Of a stretch of DNA of 64,000 nt, positions 1 to 9,878 are shown piece by piece. How positions within the stretch are numbered: position 1 is the first letter of the stretch; every line of letters starts with the position of its first letter. The notes under the pieces are model-generated. The model did not search any database and had not been told where the DNA came from. It was given only the letters and a program-made list of their open reading frames with translations. The position numbers and the translations under genes are program-made. Origin of the DNA: Bordetella petrii (GTDB lineage Bacteria > Pseudomonadota > Gammaproteobacteria > Burkholderiales > Burkholderiaceae_B); assembly GCA_017745595.1 (NCBI GenBank), contig WMBV01000018.1:1-64000 (forward strand), given 5' to 3'.

Positions 1-93
1 TTCAACTACATCGAAATCTTCTATAACCGCCAGCGAATACACCAAGGCCTGCGGTATAGAACCCCAGCCCAGGCCGAGGCGGCTGTCCCTTAA
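1..93 (+). CDS. IS3-family transposase, C-terminal fragment (cut by window edge)
   Basis: The first 93 bases encode 30 residues and a TAA stop. The peptide reads FNYIEIFYNRQRIHQGLRY and then TPAQAEAAVP. This matches the end of IS3-family OrfB transposases, where the integrase core closes with a Y-I-x-x-(F/Y)-Y-N-x-x-R-x-H motif followed by a Pro-Ala-rich tail. The DDE catalytic residues lie upstream, outside the window, so activity cannot be judged. The fragment sits just inside a plausible terminal inverted repeat (99-124), which supports reading it as the 3' end of an insertion sequence rather than an isolated relic. Confidence 0.85.
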   Translation, partial: FNYIEIFYNRQRIHQGLRYRTPAQAEAAVP

Positions 94-124
94 CCAAACT
101 GTCCGAAAAAACCGGGGCAGCTCA
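1..124 (+). mobile_element. Right end of an IS3-family insertion sequence
   Basis: This is the transposase tail plus about 30 bases of non-coding end. The likely right terminal repeat is 99-124 (CTGTCCGAAAAAACC, then GGGGCAGCTCA). It ends in CA, as expected for IS3-family elements whose ends are TG...CA. Directly outside the end, bases 125-134 read GTCAGACACC, which is exactly the 3' half of the palindromic repeat found elsewhere in the window. The element therefore seems to have inserted into a repeat copy. The left end and the target duplication are outside the window. Confidence 0.75.
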
Positions 125-197
125 GTCAGACACCGAAATATGTGTCAACCTTGCCGGTACCACGGTGTCTGACACCCCTGCGGGGAGTCAGACACCT
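125..197. repeat. REPIN-like palindromic doublet, first arm interrupted by the IS
   Basis: Bases 125-134 are the last ten bases of a plus-orientation palindrome. Bases 164-197 are a complete minus-orientation copy with arms GGTGTCTGAC and GTCAGACACC around a CCCCTGCGGGG core. If the truncated copy is extended to its usual 31 bases, the start-to-start spacing would be about 60, close to the 56-61 seen in the other doublets of this window. The function is unknown. Such units can form long hairpins in RNA or single-stranded DNA. Confidence 0.7.
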
Positions 198-257
198 GGC
201 ATCGCAGCATTGGCGAAACCGTCAAGAGTGCAGGGATGCCCGCCCGTAGAAACCAAA

Positions 258-297
258 AAGGACTTACAGCCAAAAGCCTGTAAGTCCTTGTTTTTTT
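258..297 (-). terminator. Rho-independent terminator of tRNA-Pro (possibly bidirectional)
   Basis: A 12-bp perfect stem (258-269 with 278-289) encloses an 8-base loop. It lies directly 3' of the tRNA on the minus strand and is followed there by a T run. On the plus strand the stem is followed by T7 (291-297), so it could also stop transcription leaving the insertion sequence. Confidence 0.8.
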
Positions 298-373
298 GGT
301 CGGGGCGGCGGGATTCGAACTCGCGACCCTCTGCTCCCAAAGCAGATGCGCTACCAGGCTGCGCTACGCCCCG
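297..373 (-). tRNA. tRNA-Pro (anticodon TGG)
   Basis: On the minus strand a full cloverleaf is visible. The acceptor stem CGGGGCG pairs with CGCCCCG, the D-arm region reads TAGCGCAGCCTGGTAGCGCA, the anticodon loop is TTTGGGA with anticodon TGG, the T-loop is GTTCGAATC, and CCA is encoded at 297-299. It decodes CCN proline codons by wobble. A strong hairpin terminator follows at once. No duplicated tRNA end was noticed nearby, so there is no sign of integration at this tRNA inside the window. Confidence 0.95.
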
Positions 374-559
374 ACGTGCCGCTATGACTAGCAGCGGGAA
401 GGGATTGTACCTTAGCCGGCGGCCGGCCCCGGTCGGCGGCGGGGCACGTGTAGATTCGGATACATACCGGCGCGGTCCGAGCCGATATGATGGGCGGTGC
501 GCAAGCGCGCGTTCACGAACGCTTGCGGCGGCCATCGCGCATCTCAGGGAGACACCGGC

Positions 560-1051
560 ATGACGATCTGGCAAGAGATCTGGGCAGCCATCCAAAGTGA
601 ATTCAGCGATATTCCCGATGCCACCGAGGCCACCCGTATTGTGCTGCGCCTGGGCATGGCTTTCCTGCTGGGCGGGCTGCTGGGCTACGAGCGCGAACGC
701 AGCGGCAAGGCCGCGGGCCTGCGTACGCATATGCTGGTGGCCCTGGGCGCGGCGCTGTTCGTGCTGGTGCCGCTGCAGGCCGGCATGCAGGTGGGCGACC
801 TGAGCCGGGTGCTGCAGGGAGTGATCGCCGGCATCGGCTTCCTGGGCGCGGGCGCCATCATCAAGCTCAGCGGCGAAAAGGTGATCCACGGCCTGACCAC
901 GTCGGCCAGCATCTGGATGACCGCCGCCATCGGCGTGGCGGCGGGCATGGGGCGCGAGGCCACGGCGGTGGTCAGTACCTTGCTGGCGTTCTTCGTGCTG
1001 GCCGTGCTGCGCCGGGTGGAAAAGAACATCGACGACAAAGGCGAGGGCTGA
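560..1051 (+). CDS. MgtC/SapB family inner-membrane protein
   Basis: The product has 163 residues. The start at 560 (MTIWQEIW) is preferred over an upstream in-frame ATG at 497 because AGGGAGA sits about 8 bases upstream. The protein is hydrophobic, with about four membrane segments (roughly residues 30-50, 60-82, 95-115, 120-145). It carries the family hallmark [17 protein letters not shown] followed by a Gly/Ala-rich helix, and [10 protein letters not shown] further on. Family members are linked to growth in low magnesium and, in pathogens, survival in macrophages through the F1Fo ATPase. It lacks the long C-terminal domain of Salmonella MgtC, so it belongs to the short SapB-like type. It stands alone between the tRNA and the convergent hslR. 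Confidence 0.85.
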   Translation: MTIWQEIWAAIQSEFSDIPDATEATRIVLRLGMAFLLGGLLGYERERSGKAAGLRTHMLVALGAALFVLVPLQAGMQVGDLSRVLQGVIAGIGFLGAGAIIKLSGEKVIHGLTTSASIWMTAAIGVAAGMGREATAVVSTLLAFFVLAVLRRVEKNIDDKGEG

Positions 1052-1090
1052 ACCATTGCCGCGACCGGCGGCGATCGTGCCCGATGCCGG

Positions 1091-1474
1091 TTACTTGCCG
1101 CGTATCAGTCCGATCAGGCGGCGGTCGCGTTTGGTGGGCCTGCCGGCGGTGATGGCCTGCGCGGGCTCGGGCGCCAGGCGGCGCATTTCGGCGGCGCGCT
1201 CGCGCGCGGCGATGCTGTCCGGTGTTTCTTCGTAAAGCTGGCGCGCCGCCGGCGCCGGGCCGCGCACGGCGGAAAGCGCCCGCACGCACACCTGCATGGC
1301 CGGGTCTTCCTTGCGCACGGTAATGCGGTCGTCGACCGCGATATCGCGCGCCGGCTTGGCGGGCTGGTCGTTGACCAGCACCCGCCCCTTGCCGACCTCT
1401 TGCGCGGCCAGGCTGCGGGTCTTGTAGAAGCGCGCCGCCCACAGCCATTTGTCGAGTCGCATTTTGTCTGCCAT
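1091..1474 (-). CDS. hslR: Hsp15, S4-domain RNA-binding heat-shock protein
   Basis: The product has 127 residues. The N-terminus (MRLDKWLWAARFYKTRSLA) is the classic alpha-L RNA-binding S4 domain, spanning about residues 5-68, followed by a basic tail ending RPTKRDRRLIGLIRGK. Hsp15 binds stalled 50S subunits that still carry nascent chain-tRNA and helps recycle them after heat shock. Length and motif order fit the family (about 130 residues). It lies 26 bp from the start-distal end of the glutathione S-transferase gene on the same strand, so the two may be cotranscribed. No clear Shine-Dalgarno is visible upstream of the start. Confidence 0.9.
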   Translation of the reverse strand: MADKMRLDKWLWAARFYKTRSLAAQEVGKGRVLVNDQPAKPARDIAVDDRITVRKEDPAMQVCVRALSAVRGPAPAARQLYEETPDSIAARERAAEMRRLAPEPAQAITAGRPTKRDRRLIGLIRGK

Positions 1475-1500
1475 AGCGTCTCATTTTAGTGGCAAGCGCC

Positions 1501-2160
1501 TCAGTCGCGGTCCGGCGCGCCCAGTGGGAAGAACTGCCGGTAGGGCCGGGCCTCGTCCACCGCGCGCGCGAACGACGGGCGCTGCAGCAGGCGGCGGCGA
1601 TAGGCGATGACGTTGGCGTGGGCGGGGCCGATGGGCTGGGTCCAGTCGGCGTAGAACAGGAAGGGCGCGGCGGCACAGTCGGCCAGGGTGAAATCGGCGC
1701 CCGCGGCCCACTGGCGGCCCTGCAGCCGCTGGTCCAGCCAGGCGTATGCCGTGTCCAGCATCTGGCGCGCCTGCTGCACGCCATGCGGGTCGCGCGATTC
1801 GGCCGGCCGCAGCGCGTCGAACACGACTTTCTGCTGGGGCGTGGAGACATAATTATCGAAAAAACGGTCCAGCATGCGCACTTCCAGCGCGGCGCGGGGG
1901 TCTTCCGGAATCAGCCGCACCGGCCCGGGGTAGTGCAGGCCCAGGTATTCGATGATGCAGGTGGCTTCCAGGATGGTCTGGTCGCCGTCCACCAGCACCG
2001 GAAAACGCTTCATTGGCCACAGCTGCGCCAGCCGCTGCATGGCGGGGCTGTCGGGGCCTTCCAGCAATTGCGGCTCGAAGGCGATGCCGTTTTCGTAGAA
2101 GGCGGTCAAGGCCTTCTGGCAGTACGACGAGAAGGGGTGGAAATACAGTTGCAATGCCAT
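1501..2160 (-). CDS. Glutathione S-transferase family protein
   Basis: The product has 219 residues with the two-domain layout of soluble GSTs: an N-terminal thioredoxin-like domain (about 1-80) and a helical C-terminal domain (about 90-210). The N-terminus LYFHPFSSYCQKA carries the Ser/Cys region that contacts the glutathione thiol. LEATCIIEYL (about residue 65) is the usual glutathione-binding E-(S/A)-x-x-I-x-x-Y-L element, with Ala in place of the common Ser. The C-terminal domain contains FTLADCAAAPFL, the conserved N-capping box. The substrate is not evident. The gene is followed by hslR on the same strand. Confidence 0.88.
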   Translation of the reverse strand: MALQLYFHPFSSYCQKALTAFYENGIAFEPQLLEGPDSPAMQRLAQLWPMKRFPVLVDGDQTILEATCIIEYLGLHYPGPVRLIPEDPRAALEVRMLDRFFDNYVSTPQQKVVFDALRPAESRDPHGVQQARQMLDTAYAWLDQRLQGRQWAAGADFTLADCAAAPFLFYADWTQPIGPAHANVIAYRRRLLQRPSFARAVDEARPYRQFFPLGAPDRD

Positions 2161-2430
2161 GGCACGGGCTCCTGAAACAGACGGCGGGGGATTCCGCCTG
2201 GCTACGACGAGCGGGCGGGGCCGGAATCGACAGGCGGGCGCCCGCCTGCCGGCAGTTTCACCATGCGCAACTCGCCCCGGGCCCGGGCCGCCTTGCCGGC
2301 GGAACAGGGCAGGCGCTTATGCTAATCTGTTCTCAGCCAGACGCGTTGCATTTACCCCGCGCGCGATCCGGTGGCGGCCGACTGCGCGGTTACCTCCAGC
2401 ACCAGGCCTTTGCATAGCAAGAACGCATGA

Positions 2431-3687
<1,257 letters not shown>

Positions 3688-3689
3688 TC

Positions 3690-4733
3690 ATGGCTGACCA
3701 TAAGAATACCGGTCCGGCGACCACGTCGATGACCATGATCCAGGCATTGCGTTCGGCCATGGATGTCATGCTGGAACGCGACAGCAACGTCGTGGTGTTC
3801 GGCCAGGACGTCGGCTATTTCGGCGGCGTGTTCCGCTGCACCGAAGGCCTGCAGGCCAAGTACGGCACCTCGCGCGTTTTCGATTCGCCCATTTCCGAAG
3901 GCGGTATCGTGGGCGTGGCGGTGGGCATGGGCGCGTACGGGCTGCGCCCGGTGTGCGAGATCCAGTTCGCCGACTATTTCTATCCCGCGTCCGACCAGAT
4001 CGTGTCGGAAGCCGCGCGGCTGCGCTACCGGTCGGCGGGCGAGTTCATCGCGCCCATGACCATCCGCATGCCCTGCGGCGGCGGCATCTATGGCGGGCAG
4101 ACCCACAGCCAGAGCCCCGAGGCCATGTTCACGCAAGTGTGCGGCCTGCGCACGGTGCTGCCGTCGAACCCGTACGACGCCAAGGGCCTGCTGATCGCCG
4201 CCATCGAAAGCGACGACCCCGTCATCTTCCTGGAGCCCAAGCGCCTGTACAACGGCCCGTTCGACGGCCACCACGACCGGCCCGTCACGCCCTGGAACAA
4301 GCATCCCGGCAGCCAGGTGCCCACGGGCTACTACACGGTGCCGCTGGAGTCCGCGGCCATTGTGCGGCCGGGCGAGGCCCTGACGGTGCTGACCTACGGC
4401 ACCACGGTGCACGTGTCGCTGGCGGCCGCCCAGGAAACCGGCCTGGACGCCGAGATCATCGACCTGCGCAGCCTGTGGCCGCTGGACTTCGACACCATTG
4501 TCAATTCGGTGCGCAAGACCGGGCGCTGCGTCGTGGTGCACGAGGCCACCCGCACCTGCGGCTTTGGCGCCGAACTGGTGTCGCTGGTGCAGGAACATTG
4601 CTTTCACCACCTGGAAGCGCCCGTCGAACGCGTTACCGGCTGGGACACTCCCTATCCGCATGCGCAGGAATGGGCGTATTTCCCGGGGCCGGTGCGCGTG
4701 GGCGCGGCCTTCCAACGCGTGATGGAGGCATGA
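3690..4733 (+). CDS. bkdA2: Branched-chain 2-oxoacid dehydrogenase E1, beta subunit
   Basis: The product has 347 residues. The start MADHKNTGPATT at 3690 lies 2 bp after the alpha stop; a longer upstream frame merely reads through bkdA1. Transketolase-like pyrimidine-binding domain residues include VVFGQDVGYFGGVFR and FDSPISEGGIVGVAVG near the N-terminus. The C-terminal transketolase domain contains HEATRTCGFGAEL. It pairs with the alpha subunit as an alpha2beta2 E1 tetramer. One base separates its stop from the E2 start, implying tight translational coupling. Confidence 0.95.
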   Translation: MADHKNTGPATTSMTMIQALRSAMDVMLERDSNVVVFGQDVGYFGGVFRCTEGLQAKYGTSRVFDSPISEGGIVGVAVGMGAYGLRPVCEIQFADYFYPASDQIVSEAARLRYRSAGEFIAPMTIRMPCGGGIYGGQTHSQSPEAMFTQVCGLRTVLPSNPYDAKGLLIAAIESDDPVIFLEPKRLYNGPFDGHHDRPVTPWNKHPGSQVPTGYYTVPLESAAIVRPGEALTVLTYGTTVHVSLAAAQETGLDAEIIDLRSLWPLDFDTIVNSVRKTGRCVVVHEATRTCGFGAELVSLVQEHCFHHLEAPVERVTGWDTPYPHAQEWAYFPGPVRVGAAFQRVMEA

Positions 4734-4734
4734 C

Positions 4735-6153
4735 ATGGGAATCCACATCATCAAGATGCCCGACATCGGCGAAGGGATCGCCGAGGTCGAACTCGTGGGC
4801 TGGCACGTGAACGTGGGCGACACGGTGGCCGAAGACCAGCCGCTGGCCGACGTCATGACCGACAAGGCCACCGTCGAGATTCCGTCGCCCGTGGTGGGCA
4901 AGGTCGTCGCGCTGGGCGGCAGCGTGGGCGACACCCTGGCCGTGGGCAGCGAGCTGATCCGGCTGGAAGTCGAAGGCGCGGGCAATGCCAAGGCCGATGT
5001 GGCGCCGGCCCGCGCCCAAGCGGAGCCGGCGGCGGCCGACCCGGGCGCGGCTTCGGGCCAGGCGGCCCGGGCCGAGGGCCTGTCCGATTCCGCGCCCGAT
5101 GCGCGGGGTTCGTCCCGTCCCACCCCGGGCGGCATCGCGGGCCAGATCGCCGGCGACATGGCCAAGGGCGCGGCGGCCGCGGCCGGGGCGGCGATCCCCG
5201 CCCGCAGCGGCGCGGCAAGCCATTCCACGATGCCGGCCCGGCCGGCGCAAAACGGCCCCGCGCGCCAGCCCGGCGAACGGCCATTGGCCTCGCCGGCCGT
5301 GCGCAAGCGCGCCTGGGACATGGGCATCGAACTGCGTTTCGTGCAGGGCAGCGGCCCGGCCGGCCGCATCGTGCACGAAGACCTGGACGCCTATCTGCAA
5401 GGGCAGGGCGCGGCCGCGCCCGCGGCTTCGGCGGGATACCGCGAACGCCACGATGAGCAGGAAGTGCCCGTGGTGGGCTTGCGCCGCAAGATCGCGCAGA
5501 AGATGCAGGAATCCAAGCGCCGCATTCCGCATTTCAGCTATGTCGAAGAAATCGACGTCACCGACATCGAAGCGCTGCGCGCGCAGCTCAACCGCAAGTA
5601 TGGCGAGTCGCGCGGCAAGCTGACGCTGCTGCCGCTGCTGGCGCGCGCCATGGTGATCGCCTTGCGCGATTTTCCGCAGATCAATGCGCGCTACGACGAC
5701 GAGGCCGGGGTGGTGACCCGCCACGGGGCGGTGCACCTGGGCGTTGCCACGCAGACCGACCAGGGCCTGATCGTGCCGGTGCTGCGCCATGCCGAGGCGC
5801 GCGACGTCTGGCAACTGGCCGCCGAAATCACCCGGCTGGCGCAGGCGGTGCGCAGCGGCAAGGCCGAGCGCGATGCGCTGTCCGGATCCACCATCACCCT
5901 GACCAGCCTGGGGGCGCTGGGCGGCATCGTCAGCACGCCGGTCATCAATCATCCCGAAGTCGGCATCGTGGGCGTGAACCGCATCGTCGAACGTCCCGTG
6001 ATCCGCCAGGGCGCGGTCGTGGCCCGCAAGCTGATGAACCTGTCGTCGTCGTTCGATCACCGCGTGGTCGACGGCATGGACGCGGCGCAATTCATCCAGG
6101 CGGTGCGCGCGCTGCTGGAACAGCCCGCGCTGCTTTTCGTGGAGGCGCCATGA
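4735..6153 (+). CDS. bkdB: Branched-chain 2-oxoacid dehydrogenase E2, lipoamide acyltransferase
   Basis: The product has 472 residues in the standard E2 order: one lipoyl domain (about 3-78, lipoyl Lys44 in [11 protein letters not shown]), an Ala/Pro/Gly-rich linker (about 85-175), a peripheral-subunit-binding domain (about 182-220, [13 protein letters not shown]), and the catalytic acyltransferase core (about 240-472) with the active-site box [14 protein letters not shown] near the C-terminus. It transfers branched acyl groups from lipoate to CoA. The last four bases overlap the E3 start (ATGA). The linker is unusually rich in Ala and Gly, as expected for a flexible hinge in a GC-rich genome. 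Confidence 0.95.
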   Translation: MGIHIIKMPDIGEGIAEVELVGWHVNVGDTVAEDQPLADVMTDKATVEIPSPVVGKVVALGGSVGDTLAVGSELIRLEVEGAGNAKADVAPARAQAEPAAADPGAASGQAARAEGLSDSAPDARGSSRPTPGGIAGQIAGDMAKGAAAAAGAAIPARSGAASHSTMPARPAQNGPARQPGERPLASPAVRKRAWDMGIELRFVQGSGPAGRIVHEDLDAYLQGQGAAAPAASAGYRERHDEQEVPVVGLRRKIAQKMQESKRRIPHFSYVEEIDVTDIEALRAQLNRKYGESRGKLTLLPLLARAMVIALRDFPQINARYDDEAGVVTRHGAVHLGVATQTDQGLIVPVLRHAEARDVWQLAAEITRLAQAVRSGKAERDALSGSTITLTSLGALGGIVSTPVINHPEVGIVGVNRIVERPVIRQGAVVARKLMNLSSSFDHRVVDGMDAAQFIQAVRALLEQPALLFVEAP

Positions 6154-7547
6154 GCGAAACCCGCAATACCACTTTGCTGATCATCGGCGGCGGTCCCGGC
6201 GGCTATGTGGCGGCCATCCGCGCCGGGCAGCTGGGCGTGCCCACTATCGTGGTCGAAGGCCGGCAGCCCGGCGGCACTTGCCTGAACATCGGCTGCATTC
6301 CCTCGAAGGCGCTGATCCACGCCGCGCAGGAATTCGAACGGGCGCGCGACTATGCCCAGGCGTCGCCGCTGGGCATTTCGGTACAGGCGCCCGCCATCGA
6401 TATCGGCAAGACAGTGGCCTGGAAAGACGGCATCGTCGGCCGGCTGACGGGCGGCGTCGAAGCCCTGCTGAAAAAGAACGGCGTGCAACTGGTGCGGGGC
6501 TGGGCCCGCGTGCTCGACGGCAAGACGGTCGAGGTCGACACCGCGCAGGGCACGCAGCGCATCCAGTGCGAACACCTGCTGCTGGCGGCGGGCTCCGAGC
6601 CCATGCCGCTGGCCTCCATGCCGTTCGGCGGCAAGGTGATCTCGTCCACCGAGGCCCTGTCGCCCGCGGCCGTCCCGAGCCGCCTGGTGGTGGTGGGCGG
6701 CGGCTATATCGGCCTGGAGCTGGGCACGGTGTATCGCAAGCTGGGCGCCCAGGTCACAGTGGTCGAGGCACAGGACCGCATCCTGCCCACCTACGATGCC
6801 GAACTGACCAAGCCGGTGGCGGCCGCGCTGGCGCGCATGGGAGTGGAGCTGTGCCTGGGACGCAAGGTGCTGGGGCTGAACGCGGCCGGCGATGCGGTAC
6901 GCGTGCAGGATGCCTCCGGCGCCGAAACCGCGCTGCCGGCCGACCAGGTCTTGCTGGCCATCGGGCGGCGGCCCCGCACCCAGGGCTGGGGCCTGGAAAG
7001 CCTGCAGCTCGACCGGGCCGGCAATGCCTTGCGCATCGACGACCAGTGCCGCACCTCGATGCGCAATGTGTGGGCCATCGGCGACATCGCGGGCGAGCCC
7101 ATGCTGGCGCATCGGGCCATGGCGCAGGGCGAGATGGTGGCGGAACTCGTGGCCGGCCGGCGCCGCCGCTTTGCGCCCGCGGCGATACCGGCGGTGTGTT
7201 TCACCGATCCGGAAGTCGTCACGGCCGGGCTGGCGCCGCCGCAGGCGCAGGCCGCCGGGCTGGACTGCCTGGCCGCGGCGTTTCCGTTCGCCGCCAACGG
7301 GCGGGCCATGACGCTGGAATCCACCGACGGCTTCGTGCGCGTGGTGGCGCGCCGCGACAACCATTTGATCGTGGGCTGGCAGGCGGTCGGCCGGAACGTG
7401 TCGGAACTGGCGGCGGCGTTTTCGCAATCGCTGGAAATGGGCGCGCGGCTGGAGGACGTAGCCGGCACCATCCATGCGCATCCCACTCTGGGCGAGGCCG
7501 TGCAGGAAGCGGCCCTGCGCGCGCTGGGGCACGCCCTGCACATCTAG
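6150..7547 (+). CDS. lpdV: Dihydrolipoamide dehydrogenase, E3 of the branched-chain complex
   Basis: The product has 465 residues, a flavoprotein disulfide reductase. It has the FAD motif [17 protein letters not shown] at about residues 12-28, the redox-active disulfide [13 protein letters not shown] near residue 45, the NAD motif [12 protein letters not shown] near residue 180, the second FAD motif [13 protein letters not shown] near residue 310, and the C-terminal [13 protein letters not shown] with the catalytic His-Glu pair. It reoxidises the dihydrolipoyl arm of E2 with NAD+. Its place as last gene of the bkd operon, with an ATGA overlap, assigns it to this complex rather than to pyruvate or 2-oxoglutarate dehydrogenase. 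Confidence 0.95.
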   Translation: MSETRNTTLLIIGGGPGGYVAAIRAGQLGVPTIVVEGRQPGGTCLNIGCIPSKALIHAAQEFERARDYAQASPLGISVQAPAIDIGKTVAWKDGIVGRLTGGVEALLKKNGVQLVRGWARVLDGKTVEVDTAQGTQRIQCEHLLLAAGSEPMPLASMPFGGKVISSTEALSPAAVPSRLVVVGGGYIGLELGTVYRKLGAQVTVVEAQDRILPTYDAELTKPVAAALARMGVELCLGRKVLGLNAAGDAVRVQDASGAETALPADQVLLAIGRRPRTQGWGLESLQLDRAGNALRIDDQCRTSMRNVWAIGDIAGEPMLAHRAMAQGEMVAELVAGRRRRFAPAAIPAVCFTDPEVVTAGLAPPQAQAAGLDCLAAAFPFAANGRAMTLESTDGFVRVVARRDNHLIVGWQAVGRNVSELAAAFSQSLEMGARLEDVAGTIHAHPTLGEAVQEAALRALGHALHI

Positions 7548-7555
7548 GCGATGCT

Positions 7556-7704
7556 GGTGTCCGGCTCCCGCAGGGTGTCGGACACCGAGGCGAACGCGGA
7601 TCTGTCTGAGTCTTCAGGTGTCAGGCTCCGCAGGTGCCTGACACCGCTGTGGGCAGAGGATCTCGCCACACGTCAGTGTCTGACACCTGCGGAGTCAGAC
7701 ACCT
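7556..7704. repeat. Triple array of palindromic repeats after the bkd operon
   Basis: Three related palindromes start at 7556, 7617 and 7675, so the period is 58-61 bases. The first (arms GGTGTCCG and CGGACACC) is in plus orientation. The second (GGTGTCAGG, CCTGACACC) and third (AGTGTCTGAC, GTCAGACACCT) have shortened cores. They fill the gap between convergent lpdV and the acyl-CoA dehydrogenase gene, so they could act as a bidirectional transcription stop or mRNA 3'-end stabiliser, but no T-run is present. Confidence 0.7.
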
Positions 7705-7715
7705 GAACCGTGATA

Positions 7716-8873
7716 TCAAGCCAGCACGTCCTTCGCGATCGTATTGCGCTGTATTTCGCTGGTGCCCGTCACGATGCGGTATAGCCGCAGCCGGCGGAAG
7801 ATGAATTCCACCGGATGATTCTTGGTGACGCCCACGTTGCCATGGATCTGCATGGCCTTGTCGGCGATCTCGAAGCAGCGCTCGGACACGAACAATTTGC
7901 ACATGGCGCCCAGGTGGCGCACGTCGTCGCCCGCGTCGGCGCGTTCGGCGGCGGCCAGCACCATTTGTTCGCACGCGTACAAGGCCGTGGCCATGTCGGC
8001 CAGCATATGCTGGATGGCCTGGAAGCGGCTGATGGGGCCGCCGAACTGCTGGCGTGTCTTGGCGTAGTCCACGGCCATGCGGAACGCCTGCCTGGCCAGG
8101 CCGATCATGGTGGGGCAGTGCAGCAGCCGGTTGACGCTGACCCGGTTCATGGCAATGCGAAAACCTTCGCCGGGCTGGCCGATCAGGTTCTTTTTCGGCA
8201 CGCGTACTTGCTCGAGCACGATGTCGGCATCCACGTACTGGCCCGTCATGGGCACGCAATCGTGCACCAGCCGCACGCCGGGCTGGTCCAGGTCGATCAG
8301 AATCGCCGAGATGCCGTCCGCGCCCCGGTCCGGATCGGTCACGCACATCGTGACGGCGAAGTCGGCGAACATCGACGCGGTGATGAAGTGCTTGACGCCC
8401 GTGATCACGTAGTCGTCGCCGTCCGCCACGGCCTGCGTGCGCAGGCTGGTGGCGTCCGAACCCGATTGCGGTTCGGTCATCGCGAAGCACGCGCCGCGCT
8501 CGGCGTTGATCACCGGCATGATGTAGCGCTCCAGCTGGTAGGGCGTGGCATAGCGCACCAGGTTGCCGATGCGCGACGGCCCGCCCCAATCGCCCAGTAC
8601 GTGCGGAAACAGAATCGCCCCCGAGGCGGCCGCGTCGTCTTTCAGGACACACAGGTCGCGGTAGGGCAGCGCCTGGCCGCCGATCTCCTTGGGCAGCTGC
8701 AGCCCGTACAGGCCCAGTTCGCGCGAGCGCCGCCAGATCGACTTGACCAGCTCGCGCGGAAATTCGTCTTCATAGCCCAGCCCCAGCTCGCGCTCGAGGG
8801 GCAGCAGTTCATCGTGCAGGTAATGATGCAGGCGGTCGCGCAGTGCCGCCAGGTCGGGGCTGGATGGGGCCAT
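7716..8873 (-). CDS. Acyl-CoA dehydrogenase
   Basis: The product has 385 residues, with N-terminal helical, middle beta and C-terminal four-helix domains. FAD/substrate motifs are visible: CFAMTEPQSGSDATSLRT (about 133-150), YVITGVKHFITAS (about 158-170), and the C-terminal QIHGNVGVTKNHPVEF and GTSEIQRNTIAKD. At the usual catalytic-Glu position just before GTSEIQR this protein has Thr (IVTGTSEIQR), so the base may be elsewhere, as in long-chain or isovaleryl-CoA enzymes. The gene is divergent from a LysR regulator whose putative operator lies in the 87-bp gap. By context it oxidises the CoA ester made by the nearby ligase; the substrate is unknown. Confidence 0.9.
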   Translation of the reverse strand: MAPSSPDLAALRDRLHHYLHDELLPLERELGLGYEDEFPRELVKSIWRRSRELGLYGLQLPKEIGGQALPYRDLCVLKDDAAASGAILFPHVLGDWGGPSRIGNLVRYATPYQLERYIMPVINAERGACFAMTEPQSGSDATSLRTQAVADGDDYVITGVKHFITASMFADFAVTMCVTDPDRGADGISAILIDLDQPGVRLVHDCVPMTGQYVDADIVLEQVRVPKKNLIGQPGEGFRIAMNRVSVNRLLHCPTMIGLARQAFRMAVDYAKTRQQFGGPISRFQAIQHMLADMATALYACEQMVLAAAERADAGDDVRHLGAMCKLFVSERCFEIADKAMQIHGNVGVTKNHPVEFIFRRLRLYRIVTGTSEIQRNTIAKDVLA

Positions 8874-8944
8874 GGAAGTCTCCTTTGCAGCTTGCAGCTT
8901 GACAGCCCCTGGCTTCTTCGCAATTATCTTTTTTTAAATCTCGA

Positions 8945-8957
8945 TAACCAGGCGGAA
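8945..8957. promoter_or_regulatory. Candidate LysR-type operator (T-N11-A)
   Basis: TAACCAGGCGGAA fits the T-N11-A LysR box. The 18-base block CGATAACCAGGCGGAATC (8942-8959) matches 15 of 18 positions of the block at 10965-10982 in the Bug/ligase intergenic region. It lies immediately upstream of the lysR start and about 72 bases upstream of the acyl-CoA dehydrogenase start, which suits autoregulation plus control of the divergent gene. Confidence 0.6.
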
Positions 8958-8960
8958 TCA

Positions 8961-9875
8961 ATGCGACTCGAAGATCTGGACTATTTCCTGGCCGTTGCGC
9001 GCGCCGGCCATGTCGGGCGCGCCGCCGACGGCATGGGCATCAGCCAGCCGGCCCTGACCAAGGGCATCCGCCGCCTGGAAGAAGAGCTCAAGCTGCAACT
9101 GTTCGTGCGCACGCCCAAGGGCATGGAACTCACCATGCCCGGCAAGGCGTTCTACCAGCGCAGCCAGCAGGCCCGGCGCGAACTGGACGAGGCGCTGCGC
9201 GAGGCGGGCGACCTGCATCGCGGCAGTATCGGGCTGGTGCGTGTCGGCGTTACGCCGCTGCTGGTCGAGCCGGTATTCAACCCGGCCTGCATCGACCTGC
9301 TGGCCCAGCGGCCCGCCGCCAAGGTCAATGTCATGGTGTCGCTCAATGATGCGCTGATTCCGGCGCTGCGCCAGGGCGGGCTGGATTTTTCGATAAGTTC
9401 GCTGCACGACTCCGCCGCGCCCGCCGAATTCGACCGCATCCCGCTGTTTCGCGACAGCCTGTTCGTGGCTGCGCGCCAGGACCACCCGCTGTTCGACCGC
9501 GCGAAAATCCGCTTCGATCACCTGGTCGGTTATGGCTGGATGCTGCCCGGCCTGCAGGTGGCGTCGCGGCGCTGGCTGCAGACGCGCTTCGAGCAGCGCG
9601 GCGCGCCAACGCCCGAAATCGTCATCGAATCCAATTCATCGGTGTCCAGCCTGGTCAGTATCGTGCGCAGCACCGACCTGCTGACGGTGATCAGCGAAAT
9701 CACGCTGCGTTCCGAGGCCGGCAAGGGCCTGGCCGCCATACCGCTGGAAGACGCGACGTGGCACCGCGAGATCGGCATCATGACGCGCCGGGGCAGCTAT
9801 CAGTCGCCGCTGGCCGAGCGACTGATCGAGATCCTGCGCGAGCGCGCCCGCGCCGGCGCGCCGCGCATCAAGTAG
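8961..9875 (+). CDS. LysR-family transcriptional regulator
   Basis: The product has 304 residues. The start MRLEDLDYFLAVARAGHV at 8961 is preferred; the much longer upstream frame reads antisense through the acyl-CoA dehydrogenase. The N-terminal winged helix (about 1-60) includes AADGMGISQPALTKGIRRLEEELKL. The remainder is the type-2 periplasmic-binding-like effector domain. It is divergent from the acyl-CoA dehydrogenase gene and convergent with a Bug receptor gene. Identical-looking T-N11-A boxes in front of this gene and in the Bug/ligase intergenic region suggest one local regulon. The effector is unknown. Confidence 0.9.
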   Translation: MRLEDLDYFLAVARAGHVGRAADGMGISQPALTKGIRRLEEELKLQLFVRTPKGMELTMPGKAFYQRSQQARRELDEALREAGDLHRGSIGLVRVGVTPLLVEPVFNPACIDLLAQRPAAKVNVMVSLNDALIPALRQGGLDFSISSLHDSAAPAEFDRIPLFRDSLFVAARQDHPLFDRAKIRFDHLVGYGWMLPGLQVASRRWLQTRFEQRGAPTPEIVIESNSSVSSLVSIVRSTDLLTVISEITLRSEAGKGLAAIPLEDATWHREIGIMTRRGSYQSPLAERLIEILRERARAGAPRIK

Positions 9876-9878
9876 GCC

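Noticed and set aside
7556-7704. Three evenly spaced palindromes resembling a small CRISPR array
   Set aside because: The units differ in length and core, their orientation changes, no cas genes are present, and the same palindrome occurs as pairs at many other sites. It is a REP-type element.
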